From the NCBI GenBank assembly GCA_900114805.1, contig FOZN01000001.1:558001-622000 (forward strand): DNA of 64,000 nt, in the 5' to 3' direction. Origin of the DNA: Agrococcus baldri (GTDB taxonomy: Bacteria; Actinomycetota; Actinomycetes; Actinomycetales; Microbacteriaceae). This document shows, in pieces, positions 19,676-26,921 of this stretch (its first letter is position 1; each line of letters begins with the position of its first letter). The notes under the pieces were generated by a model. The model searched no databases, had not been told where the DNA came from, and saw only the letters and a list, made by a program, of their open reading frames with translations. A program made the translations under genes and the position numbers.

Positions 19676-20344
19676 GTGGAAAATACCTCTCGCCGCAGCA
19701 TCAGCGGACGACTGCACTCCGCCTCGCGCGAACGGCTGCTGCGCACGCTCGAGGCGCAGCACGCGCCCGTGTCCCTCGCCGCGCTCGCGCTGGCCACCGG
19801 CCTGCACGAGAACACCGTGCGCGGCCACCTCGATGCGCTCCGCCGTGACGGCTTCGCCACCAGGCGCGCGGCGCCGGCAGCCGGCCGGGGCCGCCCGGCC
19901 TGGCTGTGGCAGGCGGCGGAGCCGGAGGCGTCGACGCCGTACGCGCCGCTCGCGAGCGTGCTCGCCGCGACGGTGATGCGCGTCAGCGACGATCCGGTCG
20001 CCGAGGCTCGCGAGGCCGGGCGGGCATGGGGGCGCGAGCTCATGGCGGCCCGGGCGGCCGACGAGGATGCGCCGCGCGGCGAGTCGTCCGCGCGGGCAGC
20101 CGTCGTCGACCTCATGCGCGAGCAAGGCTTCGCGCCCGATCCGCAGGGCGACGGCACGACGGTGCTGCTGCGCCGCTGCCCGCTGCTCGAGGCCGCGGCG
20201 CGGCATCCGGAGGTCGTCTGCGCCGTGCACCTGGGCATGGCCGACGGCGCACTGCAGGCGCTCGGCGCCGAGCGCACCGCGACGGCGCTCGAGCCCTTCA
20301 GCGGGCCGAGCGAGTGCACGCTGCGACTGCTGGACGCACGGTGA
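19676..20344 (+). CDS. SufR-like HTH regulator with cysteine-rich sensor half
   Basis: The 222-residue product has an N-terminal winged helix (LLRTLEAQHAPVSLAALAL through ATGLHENTVRGHLDAL, about residues 18-60) of the ArsR/DeoR-like type used by SufR. The C-terminal half holds three cysteines in the order RRC-PLLEAA, EVVC and SEC with spacing C-X13-C-X31-C, resembling the Fe-S-binding region of SufR-family regulators. That suggests sensing of NO or Fe-S state, by inference. The GTG start is fixed by a TACAAT box 7 bp upstream. Its stop overlaps the next gene by four bases, making it the first gene of the nitrite-reductase operon. Confidence 0.8.
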   Translation: MENTSRRSISGRLHSASRERLLRTLEAQHAPVSLAALALATGLHENTVRGHLDALRRDGFATRRAAPAAGRGRPAWLWQAAEPEASTPYAPLASVLAATVMRVSDDPVAEAREAGRAWGRELMAARAADEDAPRGESSARAAVVDLMREQGFAPDPQGDGTTVLLRRCPLLEAAARHPEVVCAVHLGMADGALQALGAERTATALEPFSGPSECTLRLLDAR

Positions 20345-21540
20345 CCGCGCGCCGCGCGCTGCCGCTGCGCGCGCTGTGGATGCTGCCGGCGGCGCTCGCG
20401 CTGCTGGCGGGGCTGGACGCCGCGCTGCTGCTGCTCGGGCTGCCCGCGCCCGTCACCACCGCGCGGCTGCCGCTCGTGCACGGCGTGGTGCTGGTGCTCG
20501 GCTTCGTCGGCACGCTGATCGCCCTCGAGCGCGCGACCGCGTGGGGCCGCCGGATCGGCTTCGCGGCGCCGGCGCTGCTGGGTGCGGGCGCGGTGCTGCT
20601 CGTGGTCGACGCCGTGCCGCTGGCGGCGGCGAAGCTGGTCCTGGTCGCCGGCATGGCGGCGTTCACCGCGCTGTACCTGCCGCTGTGGCGCAGGCAGCGC
20701 GACGCGGCGCTGCTCACCCAGCTGCTGGCGGCGGCGCTCGGGTGCGCCGCCGCGATCCTCTGGCTGGGCGACCTGCCGGTCACGCGGCTGATGCCGTGGC
20801 TGATCGCGTTCGTCGTGCTGACGATCGCCGCCGAGCGCGTCGAGCTCGCCCGCATCACGATGGGCGCGGGTGCCGGCGGACGGCTGCTGCTGGCGGCGTG
20901 GGCGACGACGGCGGCGCTGGTGGTCACGCTCATCGACGCCGACGCCGGTGCGCGGCTCCTCGGCGGGGTGCTCGCCGCGCTCACCGTATGGCTCGTGCGG
21001 CACGATGTCGCACGACGCACCATCGCGGCGCGCGGCGTCACGCGCTTCATGGCCGCCTGCATGCTGGCGGGCTACGGCTGGCTCGCCGTGGCAGCCGGCG
21101 TGCTGCTCTTCGGCCACCCGGTCAGCCAGCCCGCGTACGACGCCGTGCTGCACGCCGTGTTCCTCGGCTTCACGATCTCGATGATCATGGCGCACGCCAC
21201 GACGATCCTGCCCGCGGTGCTGCGCATCCCGCTCCCCTACCGGGCCGTCATGTGGGCGCCGATGCTGCTGCTGCACGCCGGGCTCGTGCTGCGCATCGGC
21301 TTCGGCGATGGCCTGGGCGGGCCGGCCGCTTGGCAGCTCGGCGGCGTGCTCAACATCGTGGCGGTGCTGCTGTTCCTGCTCGTCGCCGTCGGCAGCGCGA
21401 TCGCGGGCCCGGCAGTGCGGGCGCCCGCGCAGGCCGCCGCATCATCAGCAGCCGAGCCGGCCCCAGGCATCCGGATCGGCATTGGTGCAGGCATCGTCAC
21501 CGGTGCGCGCACCGGCACCAACACGGGCGCTGTGCGATGA
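20341..21540 (+). CDS. NnrS-like multi-span membrane protein
   Basis: NnrS proteins are heme/copper membrane proteins linked to nitric-oxide resistance. The 399-residue product has about twelve hydrophobic segments and His residues within membrane spans, including LPLVHGVVLVLGFVGTLIALERAT near residue 38 and VLHAVFLGFTISMIMAHATTILP near residue 270, the latter similar to NnrS. The tail is a low-complexity Gly/Ala/Thr segment with repeated Ile/Gly. The GTG start overlaps the regulator stop and the stop overlaps the NirK fusion start, both by four bases. Assignment as NnrS-like is by pattern and context, not certain. Confidence 0.72.
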   Translation: MTARRALPLRALWMLPAALALLAGLDAALLLLGLPAPVTTARLPLVHGVVLVLGFVGTLIALERATAWGRRIGFAAPALLGAGAVLLVVDAVPLAAAKLVLVAGMAAFTALYLPLWRRQRDAALLTQLLAAALGCAAAILWLGDLPVTRLMPWLIAFVVLTIAAERVELARITMGAGAGGRLLLAAWATTAALVVTLIDADAGARLLGGVLAALTVWLVRHDVARRTIAARGVTRFMAACMLAGYGWLAVAAGVLLFGHPVSQPAYDAVLHAVFLGFTISMIMAHATTILPAVLRIPLPYRAVMWAPMLLLHAGLVLRIGFGDGLGGPAAWQLGGVLNIVAVLLFLLVAVGSAIAGPAVRAPAQAAASSAAEPAPGIRIGIGAGIVTGARTGTNTGAVR

Positions 21541-24326
21541 GGGCCGCCTCCACCACACGCGGGTTCCAGCCGCTGCGCGATCTGCCGACGGTGCTGTGGC
21601 TGCTGCTGCTGGTGCTCGTCACGATCGCGCACCGCGACCTGCCTGCGCCGCGCTGGCTGATGCTGCACGTGCTGCTGCTGGGCGCCGCGACGCACGCCAT
21701 CCTGGTGTGGAGCCAGTACTTCTCGTTCGCGCTGCTGCGATCCAAGCAGTCGAGCAGCGACCGGTCCCGTCAGACCTGGCGGCTGGCGCTGTCGAACACC
21801 GGCGCGGCGCTCGTCGTCATCGGGGTGCCGCTGGCCGTCTGGCCGGTCACGGTCGCCGGCGCCGCGCTGCTCATCGCCGCCGTCGCCTGGCATGCCGTGA
21901 GCCTCGTCGGCCGGTTGCGCGGGGCGCTCGCTGGCCGCTTCGGCCGCACGGTGCGCTACTACGTGGCCGCGGCGGCGTTCCTGATCGTCGGCGCGAGCCT
22001 GGGCACCTGGCTGGCCGGCGGCTTCGGCGCCGACCGCGAGCGGCTGGTGCTCGCGCACGCGCTCATCAACCTGCTCGGCTGGGTCGGGCTCACGGTCACC
22101 GGCACGCTCGTGACGCTCTGGCCGACGATGCTGCGCACGCGCGCCGACGAGCAGGCCGGGCCCTCCGCCGCTCGCGCACTGCCCGTGCTCGCCGTCGCGG
22201 CGGCCGTCGCGACGGCCGGTGCCGCACTCGGCGCGAGCGGCGTGCTCGCGCTCGGCCTGCTCTGCTACGCGGCGGGGCTCGTGCTCATCGCGATCGGCAT
22301 GGTGCGGGCCGCCCGCACGGCGCCGCCGCGCAGCTTCGCAGCCGGCTCGGCGGGCATGGCGGCGCTCTGGGGCGTCGGCACGCTGCTCGCGCTGGCCGGC
22401 ACGGCGCTCCACGCCTGGTCGACCGGCGCCGACTTCGTCGCCGTGCGAGCGGCGATGGATGCCGTGGTGCCGTACGCCGCAGCCGGCTTCGTCGCGCAGG
22501 TGCTCATCGGCGCGCTCAGCTATCTGGTGCCGGTGGTGCTCGGCGGCGGACCGACGCCGGTGCGCACCGGCACGCGGGCGCTCGATCGCGGCGGCCCGCT
22601 GCGGATCGCGACCGCCAACGTCGCGCTGGTGGTCTGCGCGCTGCCGGTGAGCAGCCTCATGCGGGTGATCGCGTCGATGCTGTACCTGGTCGCGGTGGGG
22701 TCGTTCCTGCCGCTGCTGGTGATCGCGATGCGGGCGCAGCGGCGCGCCAAGCAGGCGCAGGCCGCGGGCGCGGGCGCTGCGCCGGTGGCGGGCGCTGCGC
22801 CGGTCGCGGGCGCTGCGCCAGTTCCAGGCATTGCGGCGGCTGCGGCCGCGTCGCGGCGCGGACCCATCGCACCGGAGGGCGAGCGACCGGCCGGGCAGCG
22901 CTCCGGTCAGGCCGTCGCCGGGCTGCTGGCGGTCGTGCTCGCGGTCGTGATCGCGGCGGCCGTGCAGCCGCAGGACCTCGGTCTCACCGCTCCCCCGGCG
23001 GGTGCGGCGGCGGCAGCACAGCCCACCGCCGAATCCGCACCCGTGCAGACCGTCGAGGTGAGCGCCGCCGACATGCGCTTCACCCCCGGCCGCATCGAGG
23101 TGCCGGCGGGCACCCGGCTGGTGATCGAGCTGACGAACGCGGATGTCGAGATCGAGCACGACCTGGTGCTCGACACCGGCGTGCGCTCACCGCGACTGGC
23201 CCCGGGCGAGCACGCGAGCATCGATGCTGGCATCGTGACCGCCGGCGCCGAGGGCTGGTGCTCCGTGATCGGCCACCGGCAGATGGGCATGACGCTCGCG
23301 ATCGTCGTCACCGGCGAGCCCGGTGGCGCGGCGACGCCCGACGCGGCCCACCATCACTCGGCGGCCGGCGCCGGCGACGGCGGCGACGCATCCGGCGCCG
23401 GTGACGGCCACGACGCATCCGACGCCGTCTACGACCCGATGGCCGAGCCGGGCGCAGGCTTCACCGCCCGCGACGCCGCGCTGCCGCCGCTGCCGCCGCC
23501 GGCCGACGGGCCCGTCACGCACCGGGAGACGCTCACCGTGACCGAACAGGTGGTCGAGGTCGCGCCGGGGGTGCGGCAGACGCTGTGGACCTTCGACGGC
23601 GCCGTACCGGGCACCGCTCCGGGCCCGACGCTGCACGGCCGGGTCGGCGACCGCTTCGAGATCACACTCGTCAACGACGGCACCATCGGTCACTCGATCG
23701 ACTTCCACGCCGGGGCGCTGGCGCCCGACGAGCCGATGCGCACCATCGGGCCCGGCGAGGCGCTGACCTACGCGTTCACCGCCGAGCGGGCCGGCATCTG
23801 GATGTACCACTGCGCGACGATGCCCATGAGCGCGCACATCGCCAACGGCATGTTCGGCGCCGTCGTGATCGAGCCGGCAGGCCTGCCCGAGGTGGATCGC
23901 AGCTACGTGCTCGTGCAGTCGGAGCTCTACCTCGGACCGCAGGACGGCGAGGTCGACGTCGCGCAGCTGGCGACCGGCCAGCCCGACATCGTGGCGTTCA
24001 ACGGCTACGCCCGCCAGTACGAGCACGCACCGCTGGCCGCCCGGGTCGGCGAGCGCGTGCGGGTGTGGCTGCTGGATGCCGGAGTCGCCCGGCCGTCGAG
24101 CTTCCACGTCGTGGGCGGGCAGTTCGACACCACCTGGGCCGAGGGCGACTACCTGCTCGACGCGCGCGAGGGCGGCGACGGTGGCGCGCAGGCGCTCGCG
24201 CTGCAGCCGGCGCAGGGCGGCTTCGTCGAGCTCGTCTTCCCGGAGGCGGGCCACTACCCGTTCCTGAGCCACGTGATGATCGACGCGGATCGGGGGGCGC
24301 AGGGGGTCTTCGAGGTGGCGCAGTAG
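21537..24326 (+). CDS. nirK: Membrane/cupredoxin/copper nitrite reductase fusion
   Basis: A 929-residue protein with three parts. Residues 1-405 contain about ten membrane segments and resemble the upstream NnrS-like protein (ATHAILVWSQYFSFALL; LAHALINLLGWVGLTVTG). A low-complexity linker with three GAAPV repeats and one more span (about 458-476) follows. Residues 503-595 form a cupredoxin with Cys/His/Met near 573 (WCSVIGHRQMGM). Residues 667-929 match NirK: GHSIDFHAG near 718 (type-2 copper His and catalytic Asp), MYHCATMPMSAHI near 756 (His, Cys, His), Met in NGMFGAVVI, and SFHVVGGQ near 855. It should reduce nitrite to NO outside the cytoplasm, with the fused cupredoxin as electron donor; this is inferred. 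The start overlaps the upstream stop (ATGA). Confidence 0.88.
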   Translation: MRAASTTRGFQPLRDLPTVLWLLLLVLVTIAHRDLPAPRWLMLHVLLLGAATHAILVWSQYFSFALLRSKQSSSDRSRQTWRLALSNTGAALVVIGVPLAVWPVTVAGAALLIAAVAWHAVSLVGRLRGALAGRFGRTVRYYVAAAAFLIVGASLGTWLAGGFGADRERLVLAHALINLLGWVGLTVTGTLVTLWPTMLRTRADEQAGPSAARALPVLAVAAAVATAGAALGASGVLALGLLCYAAGLVLIAIGMVRAARTAPPRSFAAGSAGMAALWGVGTLLALAGTALHAWSTGADFVAVRAAMDAVVPYAAAGFVAQVLIGALSYLVPVVLGGGPTPVRTGTRALDRGGPLRIATANVALVVCALPVSSLMRVIASMLYLVAVGSFLPLLVIAMRAQRRAKQAQAAGAGAAPVAGAAPVAGAAPVPGIAAAAAASRRGPIAPEGERPAGQRSGQAVAGLLAVVLAVVIAAAVQPQDLGLTAPPAGAAAAAQPTAESAPVQTVEVSAADMRFTPGRIEVPAGTRLVIELTNADVEIEHDLVLDTGVRSPRLAPGEHASIDAGIVTAGAEGWCSVIGHRQMGMTLAIVVTGEPGGAATPDAAHHHSAAGAGDGGDASGAGDGHDASDAVYDPMAEPGAGFTARDAALPPLPPPADGPVTHRETLTVTEQVVEVAPGVRQTLWTFDGAVPGTAPGPTLHGRVGDRFEITLVNDGTIGHSIDFHAGALAPDEPMRTIGPGEALTYAFTAERAGIWMYHCATMPMSAHIANGMFGAVVIEPAGLPEVDRSYVLVQSELYLGPQDGEVDVAQLATGQPDIVAFNGYARQYEHAPLAARVGERVRVWLLDAGVARPSSFHVVGGQFDTTWAEGDYLLDAREGGDGGAQALALQPAQGGFVELVFPEAGHYPFLSHVMIDADRGAQGVFEVAQ
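22769..22824 (+). repeat. Short tandem repeat in the NirK-fusion linker
   Basis: Three near-identical 18-bp units (GCGGGCGCTGCGCCGGT plus one variable base) encode AGAAPV repeats between the membrane and cupredoxin parts of the fusion. Slippage could change linker length in frame. Confidence 0.6.
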
Positions 24327-24362
24327 CGCGGCGGCGGCGTCGCGCCGGCCAGGACACGCCGG

Positions 24363-25295
24363 TCAGAAGCCGACCGGGTCGATGCCCCAGTGGCCGATCC
24401 AGCGCTCGCCCGGCTCGAGCCAGACGAGGCCCGTGCCGCTGTTGAGCGCGTTCGCGGGCGCGCTCATCGGCTCGACCGCCGCCGCGTGCTTCGCTCCCGA
24501 CGACGCCGGGAAGCTGCTCGGGGTGAAGACCACCGCGAAGGGGTAGGCAGAGTCCTGCCACAGCTCCGCGCCGCGGCCACCCGCGTCGAGGAGCGACGAG
24601 GTGGCCACCCCGCCGACGAACTCCAGCCCCGCGTAGTTCGCGTCGATGTCGAGCTCCGCCAGGCGGCGGCCGCCGCGCAGGTCGGGCGCCGACGCATCCA
24701 TCGCATCCACCAGGGTCTCCTCGGTGGGGATGAGCCCCTCCGCGTTGAACACCCGGGCGGCGGGCACCGTGAGCGTGAGCTCGCCCGGTGCGGTGTCGCC
24801 GACGGCGAGGTACGGATGCGCGCCGCACGCCCACGGCGCGCGCTCGGTGCCGACGTTGGTCGCCTCGTGCGTCACCAGCAGGCCGTCGTCGGTGAGCTCG
24901 TACGCGATCGTGGTGTCGAGCAGGAACGGCCAGCCGGTCTGCGGATGGATGGTCGCCGCCAGCACCACCTTCGACTCGGTGTGCTCGAGCAGCCGGTAGG
25001 GCGCGAAGCGCAGCAGGCCGTGGCTGGCGTTGCCCTTGTCGCGCTCGGTGATGGCGAGCTGCTGCGTCGTGCCCTCGTGCCGCCAGTCGCCGCCGGCGAC
25101 TCGGCCGCCCCAGGGGGCGAGCACGATGCCCTGCGCCTTCGCGGGGCGGGCGTGCTCGGGGAACGGCTCGACCAGGTCGACGCCGTCGAAGACCAGCTCG
25201 CGCAGCCCCGCCGCGACCTCCGTCACGACGGCGCGCAGCTGCCGGCCGTCGACGCTGCGGGCGATGATGAACTGCTCTCCGGTGGGCGGTCGCAT
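24363..25295 (-). CDS. Aldose 1-epimerase (galactose mutarotase) family protein
   Basis: Mutarotases interconvert alpha and beta anomers of hexoses. The 310-residue product has the LAPWGGRVAGG segment near residue 59, NASHGLLRFAPYRLLEH near residue 90 (catalytic His), WACGAHPYLAVGD near residue 155 (second His) and a C-terminal LVWLEPGERW motif, the usual order. The ATG at 25295 has TAGGCT ending 6 bp upstream, so it is probably leaderless. It is convergent with the NirK fusion, separated by 36 bp with no clear hairpin. The sugar cannot be told from sequence. Confidence 0.9.
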   Translation of the reverse strand: MRPPTGEQFIIARSVDGRQLRAVVTEVAAGLRELVFDGVDLVEPFPEHARPAKAQGIVLAPWGGRVAGGDWRHEGTTQQLAITERDKGNASHGLLRFAPYRLLEHTESKVVLAATIHPQTGWPFLLDTTIAYELTDDGLLVTHEATNVGTERAPWACGAHPYLAVGDTAPGELTLTVPAARVFNAEGLIPTEETLVDAMDASAPDLRGGRRLAELDIDANYAGLEFVGGVATSSLLDAGGRGAELWQDSAYPFAVVFTPSSFPASSGAKHAAAVEPMSAPANALNSGTGLVWLEPGERWIGHWGIDPVGF

Positions 25296-25301
25296 GCCGC
25301 G

Positions 25302-25307
25302 AGCCTA
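25302..25307 (-). promoter_or_regulatory. -10 box of the mutarotase gene, leaderless geometry
   Basis: TAGGCT on the minus strand, then 6 bp, then the ATG at 25295. Confidence 0.6.
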
Positions 25308-25449
25308 CCGATGCGCCGCTGGCTGAGCGCCACCCGCCGAGCACTCCCCCAGCGTTGGCTGAAGCGGGCCGAGTGCGCGGGGCGCGCGCCGGACGGGCGC
25401 GTACGCTCGCTCCTTGGCGCGCCTCGCCAGCACTGAACCGGAAGGCCCG

Positions 25450-26292
25450 ATGAGCATGACTGACGCACCCGCATTGGCGATCACTGGCGCCACCGGAGCG
25501 GTCGGGCGGCTCACCTCGGAGGAGCTCGCACGAGGCGGCACTCCCCTGCGCCTGCTGGCCCGCGCGCCCGAGCGTGCGCCCCAGCTGCCCGACGCGGTCG
25601 TCATGCAGAGCTCGTACGGCGACCGCGATCAGGCTGCGCTCGAAGGCGTGTCGACGCTGCTGATGGTCTCGGCCGGCGAGGAGGAGGGGTGGCTGCAGCA
25701 GCAGCTCGACTTCGTGGCGGCGGCGGCCGCGGCGGGTGTCGAGCACATCGTCTACACCTCCTTCCAGACGGCGGCCACCGATGCTGTCTTCACCTACGCC
25801 CGCGACCACTACGCGACCGAGGAGGCGATCCGCGCCAGCGGCATGGCCTGGACGATGCTGCGCGACAGCTTCTACCTCGACTTCCTGGCGCTGCTGCCGG
25901 ATGCCGACGGCCTCCTCCGGGCGCCCGCGGGCCAGGGGCGGGTCGCGGCGGTCGCCAAGCTCGACGTCGCACGCTCCGCGGCCGCCGTGCTGCGCGACCC
26001 GGCAGCGCACGCGGGCCGCATCTACGACATGACCGGGCCGGAGGCGCTCTCGTTCGCCGAGATCGTCGAGACCCTGTCGTCGGCCACCGGACGACGCATC
26101 CGCTACGTCGACGAGACGGTCGATGAGGCCCGCAGCTCGCGCGTGCACTTCGACGCGCCCGCGTGGCAGATCGACGGCTGGATCACCACCTACACCGCCA
26201 TCGCGGAGGGCAGGTTCGCGCGCGTCAGCGACGACGTCGAGCTGCTCACCGGCCGCAGGCCCATCAGCCTGCGCGAGCTGCTCGTGCACTGA
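25450..26292 (+). CDS. NmrA/SDR-like NAD(P)H-binding protein
   Basis: The 280-residue product is an atypical short-chain dehydrogenase of the NmrA/quinone-oxidoreductase-2 type. The Rossmann motif ITGATGAVGR is at residues 10-19, the body contains HIVYTSFQTAATDAVFTYARDH near residue 100, and a typical IYDMTGPEALSFAEIVE segment lies near residue 195. It probably reduces quinones or senses NADP(H). The ATG at 25450 is preferred because GGAAGG lies 5 bp upstream; an in-frame ATG two codons later is possible. Confidence 0.85.
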   Translation: MSMTDAPALAITGATGAVGRLTSEELARGGTPLRLLARAPERAPQLPDAVVMQSSYGDRDQAALEGVSTLLMVSAGEEEGWLQQQLDFVAAAAAAGVEHIVYTSFQTAATDAVFTYARDHYATEEAIRASGMAWTMLRDSFYLDFLALLPDADGLLRAPAGQGRVAAVAKLDVARSAAAVLRDPAAHAGRIYDMTGPEALSFAEIVETLSSATGRRIRYVDETVDEARSSRVHFDAPAWQIDGWITTYTAIAEGRFARVSDDVELLTGRRPISLRELLVH

Positions 26293-26325
26293 GTCTGCTG
26301 GTGCGCTGAGTCGGCTGTCGCGGAG

Positions 26326-26399
26326 TGCCCCCACTGGGGTTCGAACCCAGACTCGGCGGATTTTAAGTCCGCTGCCTCTGCCAGTTGGGCTATGGGGGC
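26326..26399 (-). tRNA. tRNA with UAA anticodon (Leu) and short variable loop
   Basis: A 74-nt cloverleaf: acceptor GCCCCCA/TGGGGGC with discriminator A, D stem GCCC/AGGC, anticodon stem GCGGA/TCCGC with loop CTTAAAA (anticodon TAA), variable region CGAGT, T arm CTGGG-TTCGAAC-CCCAG. The anticodon reads UUA (Leu). Canonical tRNA-Leu has a long variable arm; this gene has only 5 nt there, which is unusual. CCA is not encoded. Confidence 0.85.
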
Positions 26400-26421
26400 C
26401 GGGCGCGCGCCCGCCCCTACG

Positions 26422-26805
26422 CTACGCCGACTCGCCCGCCAGCACGGCCGCGAAGCGCTGCGGCAGCAGCACATTGGCCGGCGCGGCGCGGAACAGCGGC
26501 GCGATCTGGCCCGGCGTGTGGCCGGCGATGCCGCAGCCGATCTCGGTGACGAGGAACTCGAGCTCGGGATGGGCGGCTGCGAATGCGAGCAGCGCCGCGA
26601 CCTCGCGCTCGATGGTGCCGAGCCCGCGCATCGTGTCGACGCCGTACGACTGCCCCTGCAGGCCGCTGCCCTGCCCCCAGACCGCGCCGAAGCGCTCGTG
26701 CGCGGTGCGGGCGGCGCCGGCGGCGTGCAGACCCTCGGCATTGGAGCCGAACACGAACACCTGGTGCGGCTCGAGCGCGTCGATGCGGGCTGGCGAGGTC
26801 TCCAT
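26422..26805 (-). CDS. A1S_2505-family phage-type non-structural protein
   Basis: This 127-residue protein matches a small conserved family named after an Acinetobacter locus and sometimes labelled phage non-structural; the function is unknown. Signatures are HQVFVFGSNAEGLHAAGAAR near residue 14, GQGSGLQGQSYG near residue 44 and VTEIGCGIAGHTPGQIAPLF near residue 91. A nucleotide-binding macro-like fold seems possible. The ATG at 26805 has a TACGCT box ending 6 bp upstream, hence leaderless. It lies next to a tRNA gene, a common integration target, but no integrase or repeat is visible. Confidence 0.85.
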   Translation of the reverse strand: METSPARIDALEPHQVFVFGSNAEGLHAAGAARTAHERFGAVWGQGSGLQGQSYGVDTMRGLGTIEREVAALLAFAAAHPELEFLVTEIGCGIAGHTPGQIAPLFRAAPANVLLPQRFAAVLAGESA

Positions 26806-26811
26806 GCGGCG

Positions 26812-26817
26812 AGCGTA
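26812..26817 (-). promoter_or_regulatory. -10 box of the A1S_2505-family gene, leaderless geometry
   Basis: TACGCT on the minus strand, 6 bp, then the ATG at 26805. Confidence 0.55.
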
Positions 26818-26831
26818 CGCGCGACTCTCAG

Positions 26832-26870
26832 GAGAAGCGGCTTCCATCGGGGTACAGACGGGCGTACCGT
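26832..26870 (+). promoter_or_regulatory. Promoter/operator region of the sugar-binding lipoprotein gene
   Basis: GAGAAGCGG (26832-26840) and GGGGTACA (26849-26856) are followed by a TACCGT -10 box (26865-26870). Both upstream words recur before the separate permease operon, suggesting one shared regulator. Confidence 0.45.
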
Positions 26871-26921
26871 CCGCATCGTGAGCCGGTCGCGTTCGCGACC
26901 GCCAGGGACGAGGAGGTTGCC

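Noticed and set aside
23535-24326. Laccase or other multicopper oxidase
   Set aside because: Only one type-1 copper site and the nitrite-reductase HSIDFH arrangement are seen; the paired HXH motifs and C-terminal HCH of laccases are absent.
26326-26805. Genomic island integrated at the tRNA gene
   Set aside because: A phage-named small protein lies next to it, but there is no integrase and no direct repeat of the tRNA 3' end.
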